Assembly (NCBI GenBank): GCA_951217055.1
Contig: OX578276.1
Span: 68,330,144 to 68,394,143 of the forward strand
Direction of reading: 5' to 3'
From: Gerris lacustris
Taxonomy: Eukaryota > Arthropoda > Insecta > Hemiptera > Gerridae
DNA: 64,000 nt
Of the stretch, positions 1 to 12,861 are shown in pieces. Below the pieces are notes generated by a model. That model did not search any database. It worked only from the letters and a program-made list of their open reading frames with translations, and was not told where the DNA came from. The stretch's first letter is position 1, and every line of letters begins with the position of its first letter. A program made the position numbers and the translations under genes.

Positions 1-3000
1 AACTTAAAAACGGGAAAATGAAAAATTAATCAAAGTGTAAATATTTAAAATGAAAATGCGTTCTTGGAAATATTAAATAGGATTTTTGTTAAAAACACTG
101 GCTACAAAATTGGTGCGTGAAGCTTTTGCCGTGTTTTAAAACAGCTGTAATATGCTGGAAATGCGAGGATGTTTAACTGTTAACAGTGTTAGCCTAAAAA
201 GCATTTCCCAACCTGCGTTTCATTCCGTGACCCGATCTCCCTAGTAGTTTCATGAAAAAGGTTTTTTTTCTCGGCGTTAGTTGAGGTTCGCCCCCAATGG
301 AACAGGCCATCAGGGGAACATTTGAGAGTACATTTACTCGTCGGAAAATAGGGCACATATAAACCTTGTGTTGGCCAGCACATTTTTACCATATTACGCC
401 GGTTTGGTCGAACATATTCCCTACTGGTCCTCTCTTCTCGCGTATCTGTTAATCTCCCCTCGAGTAAGCGGCCTGAAACCCACCATAATGACGTTCCCAG
501 TGCGAACCATCGTTCCCCTTTGGATTCCGCTATATTAAGTTTCCAACGAAAAACCCTTTCTTTCTGACGCTGTTTCCAACAAATGAAAAATATTCTTCTT
601 ATATTTTAATTTTTTTAACGAAGCGAAAAATTAACTGAGTATTTTTTGTATCTTGATATTCTGTTATGTTGAATTTTTTAACCACTTTTATCCCAGTACA
701 CAAGAAAATTCATTGAAAAAATATTCTAGTTTTTTTTACTAATTAAATACTTGGAATAAATTTGGGAGAAAATATTATTTCCGGTTTTAAAATGGCGGTA
801 ATTTTAAAAACTAATAACTAGAGAATAATTTTTTTTTTTTTAAAAAAGCATTTTTTTTTTGGTCACTTATTATGTTTTTGAGACTACTGCTCATTTTCAT
901 GTTTAGCTTTAACATTTTGAAATGGCTTCCATTTTAAAAGGGGAAGTAATATTTTCCAGTTGTAGTAAAAATTGACGAGATACCTTAAATTGCCATTTTC
1001 TTTACAAAAGTTTTTATTAAAAAATGTTATTGTGCTTCGACAAATATTAACGAAGATTAGATTTTTTTTGCTGGGAGAGCATAAATTCCTCTTTAAATAC
1101 CTGCAGTTTACAAGGTTCCGAAAGTTTGAAATCCAGCTATGGGATAGGGATCCCTGCAACTTAATTTATTTTGTACATGACGAGATATACACGTTTATTG
1201 CACAGTCTTCTGGGGTAAATTGATTTTGTTAAATTTGAAGCTGATATTAGAAAGATAACTGTTAAACCAATATTGATATCTTGGTTTTAGTTTAATTTTA
1301 TTCAAGCCTATAGATTGTGGACAGAATGTCATTAAATGAGGCCATTTTGCTTACATTGTTGTTATGTAAGCAAAATAATAATGTATAGGTTAATGGTATC
1401 GCTATATCGAATCAGTATGGTAGCAATAATTTGCCTAACATACCATTTATTTGTCTCATTTACGAGTATGAGACTGTGTTTTATTTTAAACTGACGTATT
1501 ATCTATAATAAATTACGAAATTCAGCTAGCCAAAAGTCATTTAAAACAGTAAGGGTAGATGGATATCTTAATAGCATTAAATCGTTATAATATAACAACA
1601 ACCATGCATTTTCATATTTGTGTCTTATTAAATTATTTCACCAATTTACTTATTACATTTTCATGTTTGACTACTCTAGACCTTCCCTCATGGAGGTAGA
1701 TGTTTTTTATTTAGGACTGTGTAAGTATTGTTAACCTTTGTTATGTTTCTTTTATTTAAAGGAATAATACATTTACATTATCATTATAATTTAACAATAT
1801 AAATATTTAAAATAAGGCACTTGATTAATTGAGATTAAATTTATCTCGAATTTTTAATTAGAGTAACAAATTTTGTAATCTTTCTGCTTTTATAGTAAAT
1901 AAATCAATTACGACTGAAGATGATTTTAGATACAGCTGCAAACTATCAGAATTAATTAGTGTTCTACTGTTTTACTTCTACACCTCATCCGCCATCAAAA
2001 AGAAATGTTTTATTTATAGAATACAAGGGTATCTAATTTAAGGGGTATCTTTATTAATTTAGATACTATGGAATTTAAATTAAATACCAAAACACAACAC
2101 ATGCACTTTCAAAGTTTTGTTCAAGTCTGTTGGACGATTTTTTTTTATTACCACCATGTTTTTATTTTATCAAACGTAAGAGTATTTTCACCTCCTTTTT
2201 GATAGACTGGTGCTATTACTAGGTAACAAGAAGGTCCAAACAATGGTGATAAGGCCCCTGGGGGGCCGTGGTTTAGGGGCCCCGGGAGATAAGGACCCCC
2301 CTCCGCAGGGGGCTCTTTTAGTAATAATCATATTACAAGACATACTATAGTAGTCCTAGATCCTAGTATAATTGTAATTTATTTGCTTAAAAATAATAGA
2401 GTGCTTTGTAAAATATTTCTAGATTTTCATATCATAGGTAAATTGGCTTGAAGGAGAAACTAGGTTTTCACTGTGGATACATTTTTTTTTTCTGTCCTAA
2501 AATACCTTTCAAAATTTGAGAGGTTTTTCTTCGTATTTATTTTTCAAATATTTAAAGCTCAAATAAATCCTCATCCCTTAAAGGGTTTTATTGCTTCTAT
2601 ACGAGGAAAGAAACTATGTATGTTGATTCAGAGATTGGATTGGTTTGAATGATAGGGATTAATAGAAATAGAATTTCAAACCTGACAGATTTCATGCTTG
2701 TTTACATTTCAATATCCAATCTGTTTGGTTTAGCGTCGTGTCCAAGTTGTGGATCATGAAATGCGGTTCGTGTAACCCAAGCGCGAGCTTATGCCTATAT
2801 CAACAATTCCAGTAGCGAAAATAGTTTGGTTTAGGCCCGTTCAAAATCATTATAGATGCTAAAAATACGGATGCGCCTATAACCCCTTTGCAAAATAATA
2901 CGTGCAAATCATGCCTGGTCTAGAAATTAATTAAATATAAACACTAGTAAGAGATATACTAGTGGCAGAGCTTTACCTGTTCTCAACGGGTTCTATTCGG

Positions 3001-5456
3001 CCCTTTATCGTATGAATAGCTTATCTGTCAGATTCAGATAATTATATATGCTTGGTAACAAAACAGTTATTCATTGCTCTGTCTTATTGAAGTAGATTAA
3101 GAACGAAGTTCCTTACGCTTTTCATTAAATATAAATTATAAAATCACACTGCTAAGTATACGTTGCAAACTAGAGTTGGAAATGAGAGAAAAAATTGAAA
3201 GTAACTAACTGTTTGTACTTAGCGGAGTTTAGGCAAAATTAAAAGAAAAGCATTTTTTTTTTATCATCGAAGCAAGCGTCTTGCAATAAATATGTATTGA
3301 ATATTGAGAAAAAAGTTAATCATGATAGTAGTATTATAATAGTTTATAGATAGAGTATGGTTGTAGTAGGTAGGAAATAGGACCGTTCTCTACCTACCCG
3401 GCCTAATAATTTAAAATATATCCCTTCCCTACTCAAAAACTTCTGCTTGTATCAGGTTGAAATTTTACGTGCCTATGGTTTCAATTGTACATTAGACGAT
3501 GTGTATGAAGTTTTATTAAAATCGTTACATTAGAACATAAGATATCGGTAAAAACGTTGTTTTCTCTATTTCAAAGATTTAGGTCCGCTTTAATCAATTA
3601 TCTCTTATTATTACATCATAACGGTGTCGGTGTTAGTTCTACATCAAAAAATATTTTTTAAAAAGTTGTGTGTATCATTGAATAGATGGAGTTGGAATTT
3701 TTTCCCGTCCTAAAATTCGAATTTTACATTTGAAGTTTACGTTTACGCGAGCTTTGCGCTTTGTTAAGAACGCTTGGGCGAATAACGTTGTCTAACGAAT
3801 TCATCCTGGGCATTGGTAAAATGAACTGAACATGTGTACCAAATTTCAAGTTAATCGGTCATCTTTTACTCAAGTTATCGTCATGGTTTTCGATTTCGTC
3901 AAGTTATCGATTTCGTGACGGTCAGTTTTGTGACATTTTTTCAGGTAGAAGAATTTCCTAGAAAATGGAGAGGTAACGGGTTTTGCCCAAGCCATGAAAA
4001 ACGTAAACTAAGACTTAAGAAAGGGCAGAAGTAATTAAATTAATAGGTTTTAGATTATGTCAGTCATAATCTTTTTAAAGCTGTTTCTACTGAAAAGCTT
4101 GGTGATCGTCCAAGTTGTTATATCAAACTATCTGTTGAGCCTGGCAAAGCTAGTCTACCTTAACAACTTAGACTACAGAGTAGTCAGACTTTGGATGATG
4201 CCTGTAGTAAATTTCCTGATAATAATAAAAATTTGTTATTACCTACTACAAGGAGTTTTATCCTAAAGAAATAGGAAAAAAGAAGGGATTGGAAAAATAT
4301 TACTCCTTAAAACAGATTCGATACTTTACACAATGTTCTGGTACATTCACCAACGTCGATTCAGTGTCCTAGCTCTCTATTGAAAGCTCTGAAGATATGT
4401 CGCTTTCCATATTATCAACTCCTAGGCTTACAGCAGTTGAGACCTCAGTACGAACTTCAGGTATTTGGACAGTAGGAAAATACATAAATTGCAGATCTTA
4501 GGCTGCGGCCACACCGAAGCTACCTCGCTTGGAGCCTAGTGGCTTGGTGAGTCACCAGGCGTGTAATCCATGTGAACCAACCCTTTAGAACATAGGTTCT
4601 GATGAGGTGTCTTTACCTCGTTCAAATGAACAAGAATCAGTTTTTTTTCCCAAAAGAAATAAGATAAAAAGAAAGGATTTGTAAAAGTTATTTCTTACAA
4701 ATAGTATCGGTATTTTACCTGATTTTCTGGTACATTCGGCGATATAAGGTTAGTGTCACATTATCACCTCCCAGGCTATATAAAAGATTTGTCTCACTCA
4801 TGAATTGTGATAAATGTGCAAATATTAAAAATAAACTTAAATAGACTTTATATTATATTAACACATAATAAGATACATGTTAATAACCGAAAAAATTAAA
4901 TTTATATATTATAAATAAAACATTATAACCTCTAACCATAATAAACTAAGCAGGCCCTATTCACACGGGGATACGCAAATCTCGTCTCGAGCTGCCTCAT
5001 GACCAGGGTACTGGGAGACAGCGATTCAAGCCAACCACGTTTTTGAGGTTAGATTGGAAAATAAATTTTCACAGGCAATAGGCCGAGTAAATACCCACTA
5101 CTCTTAACTTTCACCTCTCCAAACAATATCTAGTGATTCTAGTAGTATTATTACCGCCGGTACAGAAGGATAAAAACGAGATTGTTTTGGGTGCATCCTT
5201 ACATCGAACAGAATATTCGTTGTAGATTATTTGTTGCTGCAAAGGAATTACAGGGATCGGATTCAAAATTCCTTTAAGCCTGTAATTATTCACCTCAGGA
5301 AACTTCTCCACTTCCACCCTTAATTTAAATTGAATACTTGTTCACTCATTGCTTACACGTAGATAAAGAAGCCACGTTGGGGTTGGGTAGGAAACTTAGT
5401 GACTGGGAGACTAGGGGACCATGCTAAAAAGTAGTTTCTTTTGATTTTTCTCTTTT
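1..5456. other. AT-rich intergenic DNA, no gene recognised
   Basis: No open reading frame here has recognisable domains or convincing coding character; the few short frames lie in AT-rich, low-complexity sequence. Homopolymer runs of A and T are frequent. A small GC-rich patch near 2255-2315 carries runs of GGGGCC/GGCCCC and stands out from its surroundings. The only internal repeat I can support is a diverged pair at about 4258-4784. Decayed transposon sequence is likely but I cannot assign it. Confidence 0.6.
4258..4784 (+). repeat. Diverged direct repeat, two units
   Basis: Units at about 4258-4430 and 4645-4784 share the order: an AAGAAATA(A/G)GA-like start, a GAAAAGGATT-like block, a stretch ending in TTCTGGTACATTC, and a block ending in TCACCTCC/CAACTCC followed by (C/T)AGGCT. 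They are clearly related but diverged by many substitutions and small indels. About 215 bases separate them. Element type is unknown. Confidence 0.5.
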
Positions 5457-6160
5457 TAATAATAATAATAATAAATGTTTATTTATACATACAATAAAAT
5501 AAATACATGTGACAGAAGTCTCATAACAAGAATTTAAAAAATAACAGAAATAAAACAAAACAACATGCATAACCAAATAATTTCTACCTAAAACATTAAA
5601 AGCAATGACCTTGGGGTCGGCTGCTGGGAGTAGTGCGGCGTACAATTCTAAATAATATTTTTAATCTGACCTACCTATCATGAATGAAAACAAATAACAT
5701 GCAAATCAATAACATACGTTTATCACTAGATTCCTAAATATAAATATTAGGCATGCGTTATCTGTACGTGTTTATCACATTATACAATACAGTAATCTTT
5801 ATTCTTTAGAGGTTCTCTATTAAATTAACAATATCTTTAAACTGTGACTTACTTATTTATAATTTTTTTTACATTTATAACAGAATTTTTAAACAATAAT
5901 AAATTATTAAATAGAAATTCAAAATATTTAATTAAAATTTGTAATAGAATTATTAAATAATAAATAAATTAATTAGAATTATTAAATAATAAATAACTTC
6001 AATTTTTTAAATAATTACAATAATTTAAATAATAATAATCACATATTTAAGTAATACATAATATAAACATAGAATGCGAGCATACATAAATATCATACAA
6101 AGACACATATACATATAATATAATATATAATATAAATTTTATTTGTTTTTTATTTTATGT

Positions 6161-9100
6161 TTAATTTAAAATAGATTTTCTTACTTTGTTGGCTTCTAAG
6201 ATATAGCTGTAGACTCTTAAAAAGTCAGCTCCATTTAAGAGAGAGAGTATTTGTTGGGTTGTTAAAATATCTTCTTCAAACCATTTGATTCGGATTGGAC
6301 GGTACACTGGACAGGCACTGAAAAAATGAAACATATCCTCTATTTGCTCAGAATCACACAAAACACACATTCTATTATTTTGTTCAATCCAAGGTTTACT
6401 GTTCAAATCTAATAGCTCTCCCCTGGCTTTAAGAATATTGCTTATAAAACTAATGCTATTGTTATCTTGAAAGTAATCCCTGCTTGTACTATCATAATTA
6501 AGCCTTTTGTATATCTCTCTTGTCGAGCTTCTCGCCATACTGATGCAGTCATCCAAGTTTTTCTCTTTTAATTTTTGTATCAGCATAGTTAAATTTTGTT
6601 TCCAGCTAGCCGGTTGTATATCGTTCCAGTTATTTTGTATGTCATAAAGCTCCAGTAGTTTTTGCCATTCTTTATACCAGGATATTTTGCACTTTATTAT
6701 TTCCTTGGCCATAATATTGGGTAATCTATTTTGTGGTAGCTCTAAACATCTTAAAATAAAATCTACATGTAGTTTAAAAGTGTACAAGTATACTGGTAGC
6801 AGACCGGTTTCTATGAGCAATATATAATTAGGGGTGTGTTGGGGTAACCGCAATATTCGTTTAAAAAATACTCTTTGGACAGCTTCAACAACGTCATACT
6901 GACGGTAACCCCATATTTGGGCACCGTAGCAGAGCACTGCGCGAGTTACCGAGTTGAAAACTGTTGATTTCTTGGAGTATGGGATGTTGTCGTTGTTTAA
7001 TATGTTTTTCCAGGCCACATTATAACTGAGCTTTGCCGAGGAACTTCTTTCGCTGAAGTGCTTACTCAATGATAATTTTGGAGTAAACACCATGCCCAGA
7101 TACTTATACGAATTAACTATTTCTAACTTTTTTGCGCCGTAGTAAAACTTTTCGAATTTTTTTAGTTTGCCTCCATTCCTAAACACCATGACCTTCGATT
7201 TCTCTAGGTTGACTTTCAGATTCCATGTTTCACAATATTTTTTAAAGCTGTCTATAGCCTCCTGCATTATAAGCCTATTATCTCCTAATATAATTAAGTC
7301 GTCGGCATACGCTAATACAGGAATGGTTGTTTCCCCGATTCTGACTCCGCCGTGCAGGTACTCTTGAAGATCATTGAGAAAAATAGAAAAAATTACCGTA
7401 CTCAGTACACAACCTTGTTTTACACCCATGTCTGTATTAAATGATTCAGTGACGCCACCTTCACACCACACACCGGACCTAGTATCTTTGTACAGGCTTT
7501 TAAGATTTTTTAGGAATTGTGTTGAAACTCCTATGTTTGAAAGTTTGAGGAAGAGTGCTTTCCTATCTAGGGAGTCAAACGCAGCCTGCAAATCTACAAA
7601 GAAACCGTACACTCTCCCCCTCTCTTTTTTTACTTTAATCTCTACTATCGATGTTAGAGTAAATATGTTGTCAAGCGTCGAATAACCTTTCCTAAACCCT
7701 GCTTGATATTCGTTCAAGATGTTTCTGTTATCTAACCAATTACATAAGCGTTCTAGCATAATGCCTGTGAAAGCTTTAGCCATAGTGTCGATCAAGGAAA
7801 TTCCGCGATAATTCGCCACTAGGTTAGGATCGCCTTTTTTATGTATGGGCATGATAATTGATCTTCGGAATGAATCCGGCACTTCTCCTGATTTATATAT
7901 TTTAGTGAATAGTTCATGGAGCTTTAGTACAAAACCTGTCGGTGCATATTTGTAGTATTCGCTAGGTATTCTGTCGCATCCAGGAGCTTTATTATTTTTC
8001 ATCTTGGAGAGACTATAAGTTACTTCATCGAGTTCTATTTCCCTATCTAAATACTCGTCTATAATCAAAGGTTCAGCATAACTCATGGAGCCAGCTATTA
8101 AAGGGGGGTTCAATAAGGAGTAAAAATACTCGACCCAGTCGTTAGCACTTATATTTATCCCTTGAGTAAAAGATTTGCGCAGAAGTTCTTTAGTTATTTT
8201 CCAAAAATCTTTATTTGTTTTTATATTGCTAAGCCTGCCGCACAGCTCATTGTAATAATCATTTTTTGCTTGTTTGCGGGCTAACGAGTATTCTTTTTTA
8301 GCATTGATGTATAAAGTTTCGGTAAAGCTTGACTTATTCACGCGTAAAAAATCTAATAATTTGAACACTTTGTTCCGATGTTTTAGGCATTTGCCGTTAA
8401 ACCAAGGCTGCTTAAATGGCTTGTTTTGAGCTATATCCTGCTTTCTATTGGCTACTTTGTATATCACGTCAGTGAGAATTTTAACTCCGCTATCCACATT
8501 TATGTTCTCAAGTTCTATAGTCTCCACTAATAAATTCGTTTTTATCTTATATTTTTCTACAGCTTCATTGTGCCATCTTAATTTAGGTAACAGAGGATTA
8601 ATATCGCTCTTGTTGTCACTAGCACCTATTAAGCCTTTAAGTAATATCCGGATTGGAAAGTGATCAGAGAAAATTTCTTTATCTACAGTAAACTGCATTA
8701 TTTTGGGTAATGTATCAAGGGAAACAAAGCAGAGATCAATCACAGACGAGCCATTAGAGTTAACAAACGTAAGTTCCCCCTCTACATCACCTTGAGTACG
8801 CCCATTTAACAGAACCATGCCGTAGTCTTCACATATTTCTAATAACCTTCTACCATGACTATCTACTACCACATCCTTGGACTTACGTTTACCCGACATA
8901 CCATACTCACACATAATCTCATCTGGTAAATCTACGGCATTACCTACTCTAGAATTCATGTCACCTATAATAATTGTGTTTGAAAGTGTAGCATGCTTTA
9001 TAAAGTTACAAAGAAAAGTAAAATCTCTTTCCCACTTACTTGGATTAAGATAGACAGGGACAATACACACTTTAGCTCCATTTACAGTAATTAATATGTA

Positions 9101-9403
9101 ACACACACTATCATTATATTGAATAAATTTATGTTCACATTTTAAGGCTTTATTCACTGCTATCAGCATTCCTCCGCTAGGCCTTCCTTTCTTCAATGGT
9201 TTTTCAGCAGGAATCCAGTACGCTTCGAAGTCTTCCAAATATTTTTTAAAATCTTTTATTTTGTCTTTTACAACAAAGGTTTCACAAAGAAATATGATAT
9301 CACTATTTTTCACAAAAGACCAAAACTCATTGTCCTGTTTCTTCCTATTTAGGCCCGCGACGTTATAAGAAAGTATGTTTAATAAGTTTTCTGTACTGCA
9401 CAT
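6161..9403 (-). CDS. LINE ORF2: APE endonuclease + reverse transcriptase
   Basis: The 1080-residue product would nick target DNA and reverse-transcribe the element RNA (target-primed reverse transcription, established for this family). Residues about 1-250 form an APE-like endonuclease: Asn14 in SYNVAGL, Glu41 in LCETF, GDMN near 148, ID near 223 and SDH near 246, so the expected catalytic set is visible. Residues about 465-800 are the reverse transcriptase: NNKAPGCD, ANYRGISLID, QAGFRKGYST, the first catalytic Asp in FFVDLQAAFDS, GVKQGC and the YADD box near 699-702, then KYLG. Near residue 1011 a Cys/His cluster spaced CX2CX9HX4C follows, a common LINE C-terminal feature. The ORF has no internal stop or frameshift, so it may be recent or active. 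Start chosen at the first Met, nine residues ahead of the endonuclease's first motif. Clade remains uncertain. Confidence 0.9.
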   Translation of the reverse strand: MCSTENLLNILSYNVAGLNRKKQDNEFWSFVKNSDIIFLCETFVVKDKIKDFKKYLEDFEAYWIPAEKPLKKGRPSGGMLIAVNKALKCEHKFIQYNDSVCYILITVNGAKVCIVPVYLNPSKWERDFTFLCNFIKHATLSNTIIIGDMNSRVGNAVDLPDEIMCEYGMSGKRKSKDVVVDSHGRRLLEICEDYGMVLLNGRTQGDVEGELTFVNSNGSSVIDLCFVSLDTLPKIMQFTVDKEIFSDHFPIRILLKGLIGASDNKSDINPLLPKLRWHNEAVEKYKIKTNLLVETIELENINVDSGVKILTDVIYKVANRKQDIAQNKPFKQPWFNGKCLKHRNKVFKLLDFLRVNKSSFTETLYINAKKEYSLARKQAKNDYYNELCGRLSNIKTNKDFWKITKELLRKSFTQGINISANDWVEYFYSLLNPPLIAGSMSYAEPLIIDEYLDREIELDEVTYSLSKMKNNKAPGCDRIPSEYYKYAPTGFVLKLHELFTKIYKSGEVPDSFRRSIIMPIHKKGDPNLVANYRGISLIDTMAKAFTGIMLERLCNWLDNRNILNEYQAGFRKGYSTLDNIFTLTSIVEIKVKKERGRVYGFFVDLQAAFDSLDRKALFLKLSNIGVSTQFLKNLKSLYKDTRSGVWCEGGVTESFNTDMGVKQGCVLSTVIFSIFLNDLQEYLHGGVRIGETTIPVLAYADDLIILGDNRLIMQEAIDSFKKYCETWNLKVNLEKSKVMVFRNGGKLKKFEKFYYGAKKLEIVNSYKYLGMVFTPKLSLSKHFSERSSSAKLSYNVAWKNILNNDNIPYSKKSTVFNSVTRAVLCYGAQIWGYRQYDVVEAVQRVFFKRILRLPQHTPNYILLIETGLLPVYLYTFKLHVDFILRCLELPQNRLPNIMAKEIIKCKISWYKEWQKLLELYDIQNNWNDIQPASWKQNLTMLIQKLKEKNLDDCISMARSSTREIYKRLNYDSTSRDYFQDNNSISFISNILKARGELLDLNSKPWIEQNNRMCVLCDSEQIEDMFHFFSACPVYRPIRIKWFEEDILTTQQILSLLNGADFLRVYSYILEANKVRKSILN

Positions 9404-9469
9404 TGAGCTGCTCTTCTCTTTTCTGCTTTTGAGCCTCTTTTTAGCTGTACATTTTGTTGCCGTTTCTAG

Positions 9470-9733
9470 TCAATTTTGTTGGCTACCTAGTGAATGTTTT
9501 TGCCGTCTATCTCTATCTACAACTGTCTCGGATTGAGTAGGGTTAGTATTTGTAAAACTACGCTGATCTGAGTTTGTATGAGAATTTTGATTTCTTAAAT
9601 TGGTAATGAAGCTCTTCCAGTTGCATTTAACTAGATTATTTAGTTTTTCATTTCCATCGTGCTTTTCTCTTTTTAAGTAACTTTGTCTTAATTTAAAAAA
9701 AAAAAAACTCACTTCACTAGCTCCTACGTTCAT
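9470..9733 (-). CDS. Possible short ORF1-like frame upstream of LINE ORF2
   Basis: An 87-residue frame ends 66 bases before the ORF2 start on the same strand. Its product is basic and rich in Asn, Ser, Gln and Arg, with a run of Phe encoded by a homopolymer near its start. No zinc knuckle, RRM or coiled coil is visible, so it cannot be called a true ORF1 protein. Position and strand are the only support; it may be a truncated ORF1 or part of the 5' untranslated region. Confidence 0.3.
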   Translation of the reverse strand: MNVGASEVSFFFFKLRQSYLKREKHDGNEKLNNLVKCNWKSFITNLRNQNSHTNSDQRSFTNTNPTQSETVVDRDRRQKHSLGSQQN

Positions 9734-9735
9734 GA

Positions 9736-11690
9736 CTTAGGACATATGTAAAAGTATGTCTTACCACACATTTTTAAATCGTAAGTTTATCATTAAGGTT
9801 AATATTAAAATTAGTTAAGTTAATATTAATTTGCTCCAACGCCAACGTACATGACATAAGTCTTATGTAACAGTTGGTATTACACTTTTGTTGACCACTT
9901 TGTTGGTTTTACTGTTTATTAAAAGTTCCTGGCTGAACACTGATTGGAGGGCAAAATAGCTCTGGTTTTCTACAGAATCCTAGCATTGATATCTCTCTAG
10001 TAAGAGTATTGTTCCCTGAGGCTAATGATCCTAAATGCTTGGAGATTTGATCTTGTTCAAAAGTGTCGGTTCCTATGCGCACTTCTCCCTCCTAAACCTG
10101 GTTTCTCCTTGAAACTAGCACATATTTGGTTCCTTGAGTTTCAACTATTTAATAAATTTATATTATACAGTATCAGTATCACGCTTATTAATAATTCCAA
10201 GTTTTGCATAGTTTTCTCGGAGACAATGTTAGAAAGGGTTGTAGATATTACCTTCCTGACGTAGCCTTTGCCAGTTATAGAATTCCCAAGAATGTTATTC
10301 TACATAAACTTGGGAACTCCAAAACTCTTCAATCCTTCCACTAGTGGATGTCTCCTAATTGAGTCGTAGGCTTGTCTAATCTTCTCCTATATTATACAAT
10401 ATTAATGTTCTAGCAAACATTAGGGGGGGGGGGTGCTATCGTTTATTATTCTAGGAATCCTACTTTTTTGTAATACTCGTATTTTTAAATTTATCATATT
10501 CTTTATTTTATATTCCTAATCTGACCATTCGTCTAGTGACAGGACGTGAAGAAGCTATGTTACTCATTAATAGCCTGGCATTTTAATTACTATGCGCATA
10601 TGCTATCGTTGTCCCGTCAAATTGAGAGTACAAAAGTTTTTTTATGCCTATTTTTGTCTACTAAAACCTTCCAGTTTACGAATGTTTATTATCAGTTTGT
10701 ATAATGTATGGAGTGATAATATAATGCCTACGGTATTTTAATACTTTTTTTTAAGTAAAGAAGAATGAAAAAGAACGATTATAGAACAACGGTTTTTATT
10801 CCTTCACACGAAACGTAACATGAATATAAAAGTATGTTTTTCCCTTTTAGAGATTCACCTTGTAATATGACATCAGGACATTACTTGGCTCTCCTCTTCC
10901 TATAATAAAGTCGACTTAACCCAGTTTTAAGGATTTCTTTTGATCTGTAAATTCGATTACGACTCATAATTTTAATTAATGGTTTTTTGCATGCTTCGTC
11001 AAATATTTGCCGATTTGGAGTTCCTTGTCTTCTTTTAAAGCTTGTTTGTTCCATAATGTAAGTCCGAACTTTTAACTGTTTTATCTATTGTTTATTATAG
11101 GCATTTCCATGATGGTCATTAACATACACTAACTGCTTATATTTTGTTAATTTTCACCTCACTTATTTCACTTCTTCATTCTTATCACTTCAAACCAACT
11201 GTAGTTTATCACAAATGTCGTTTTATCATAACCTTCTTTGCCTTTTCTTTACAGTTTCAAAAGAATAAATGTCAAAATCAAGAACAAAAAAATCACAACT
11301 AAAGTTAATGGAGATGTAGTAAGTAAAATATACATATTAAGCTTCTGAATTGTTCTTTCTTTCGTACCTACTCCATGAAATGTATACTCGTATGTAAAAA
11401 TTAAATGTTAAAACTAAATTTGCCACAATGTATTTTTGAGAGAAAAGAAACATTTTTGTAAACAATTCGAATTCTAAAAATTAGATATTAATATTTTGAT
11501 ATAAGCAAAATATATATAGCATATAAATATGTATATTTATCCATATTAATTTCACAAGTCCTATTCCTTATAACTACTAACACCTAATAAAATTGTTAGC
11601 GTAAAAAAAATTCCATCTATAATACTAGTAATACATATTTACTTTACCCTCACACATAAACACACACACGCATTATAGACTGATTAAAGA
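9736..11690. other. AT-rich DNA without recognisable gene
   Basis: A diverged short duplication around ACGT(T/A)CATGAC(T/A)TA occurs at about 9728 and 9850, next to the LINE 5' side, and could be part of its leader. A poly-G run lies near 10424-10433. Otherwise only AT-rich sequence with short, unconvincing frames is present. Confidence 0.5.
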
Positions 11691-11695
11691 TCACA

Positions 11696-11847
11696 TTTTA
11701 GGAACGCGGCAGCGTTCCGCCCCGCCAAGTCAAAAAGACAAAATTTCACAAAAGCTGCCAGTGTATATATATTTTAGGAACGCGGCAGCGTTCCGCCCCG
11801 CCAAGTCAAAAAGTCAAAATTTCACAAAAGCTGCCAGTGTATATATA
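11696..11847 (+). repeat. Two tandem 76-bp units with internal hairpin
   Basis: The unit beginning TTTTAGGAACGCGGCAGCG is repeated at a 76-bp period, the copies differing at about one position. Each unit contains an inverted pair GGAACGC/GCGTTCC separated by four bases, and the string CCCCGCCAAGT. That last string recurs inside the foldback element at 12862-13406, suggesting a shared origin. Confidence 0.85.
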
Positions 11848-12386
11848 CTGTAGGTGACAAACTAGGGGTTTTGAGGGTCTGCAGCGTGGAATACATACAA
11901 GCTACCTAAATATTTTTTTAATATCTTTGAAGGCCGTGTCCTGTAGATCAAAATAAAGAAAAAAATGTCGAAATCGGTCAAGTAGAAGTAGAGAAAATAG
12001 GTTTAAAAATGGTAGTTTTGATGACTTCTTATTCTTATTCTTATTCTTCCTTCATTTTACGTTGACCCACCTACAGCCTAAACTACTGAACCGATTTTAA
12101 TAAATGAGAGCTTTTTGGATTCGTCTAGAGCCCTAGTGCATCCCCCCCCCCCCCCTACAACCAATCAACTTATTCCATTCCTACGCTGAATGTGGAGCGA
12201 GAAACCAAGCTAGGAAACAGTCTAAAAAGGGAAGAAACCAAGTAAGCGTCATGCGAAGTAGTGAGCCTATATTATATTATTACATATAAAAAATAATAAT
12301 ATAATATATATATCATTACATATATATATATTATATATATTATATTAGTATATACATATACAGTACATAAACAGTGGTATAGTATA

Positions 12387-12394
<8 letters not shown>

Positions 12395-12462
<68 letters not shown>
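12395..12462. repeat. (TA)n microsatellite
   Basis: An uninterrupted TA dinucleotide run embedded in about 200 bases of degenerate TA/TAA sequence (12265-12545). Long Tyr/Ile frames across it are artefacts of the repeat. Confidence 0.95.
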
Positions 12463-12464
<2 letters not shown>

Positions 12465-12861
12465 ATAATAATCATAACAATAAATATAAAAATATATATA
12501 ATAATATATATTATTGTAATTATACCATTAGTTATTTTTAACATATATACTTTATAATTAAGGTTGGTATAATTAAGACAATATTAAGGGGTCACTTCGT
12601 TACTTATATGTAAGGTCAGGATCCAGCTGGATATGCGCAAATGATAGCAATGTTAGTGTATCTAGGTGGCCAAATGCTGCTAAAAATCTTAATATGCTCC
12701 TACTATAAGAATGTTAAGTTCTTTCAATGTCATAGGTCTCGTAGTTCTCCAATCTCCATAGACCTTGTCCAGCTCTTAACTTCACTTTTATTTGACTCTA
12801 ATGTGTGGGAATAATCAGTTTAGAGAATCCTTCCTTAGGGACCGTATACAAAAAGTCATGA

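Larger units (their letters stand above)
5457..9735 (-). mobile_element. APE-type non-LTR retrotransposon (LINE)
   Basis: This block contains a full-length endonuclease/reverse transcriptase ORF (6161-9403), a possible short upstream ORF (9470-9733) and, on the minus strand, a roughly 700-base AT-rich 3' untranslated region ending near 5457 in an (ATT)n run just after an AATAAA-like signal. A short microsatellite tail is typical of several LINE clades, so the 3' end is placed there by inference. The 5' end is not defined; a diverged short duplication lies just upstream (about 9718-9770 and 9830-9880). Two decayed relatives of the same general type occur at 39140-39815 (minus) and 61690-62885 (plus). 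Clade not assigned. Confidence 0.8.

Noticed and set aside
12272..12544. 90-residue Tyr/Ile-rich frame
   Set aside because: Translation of a (TA)n microsatellite; no real protein.
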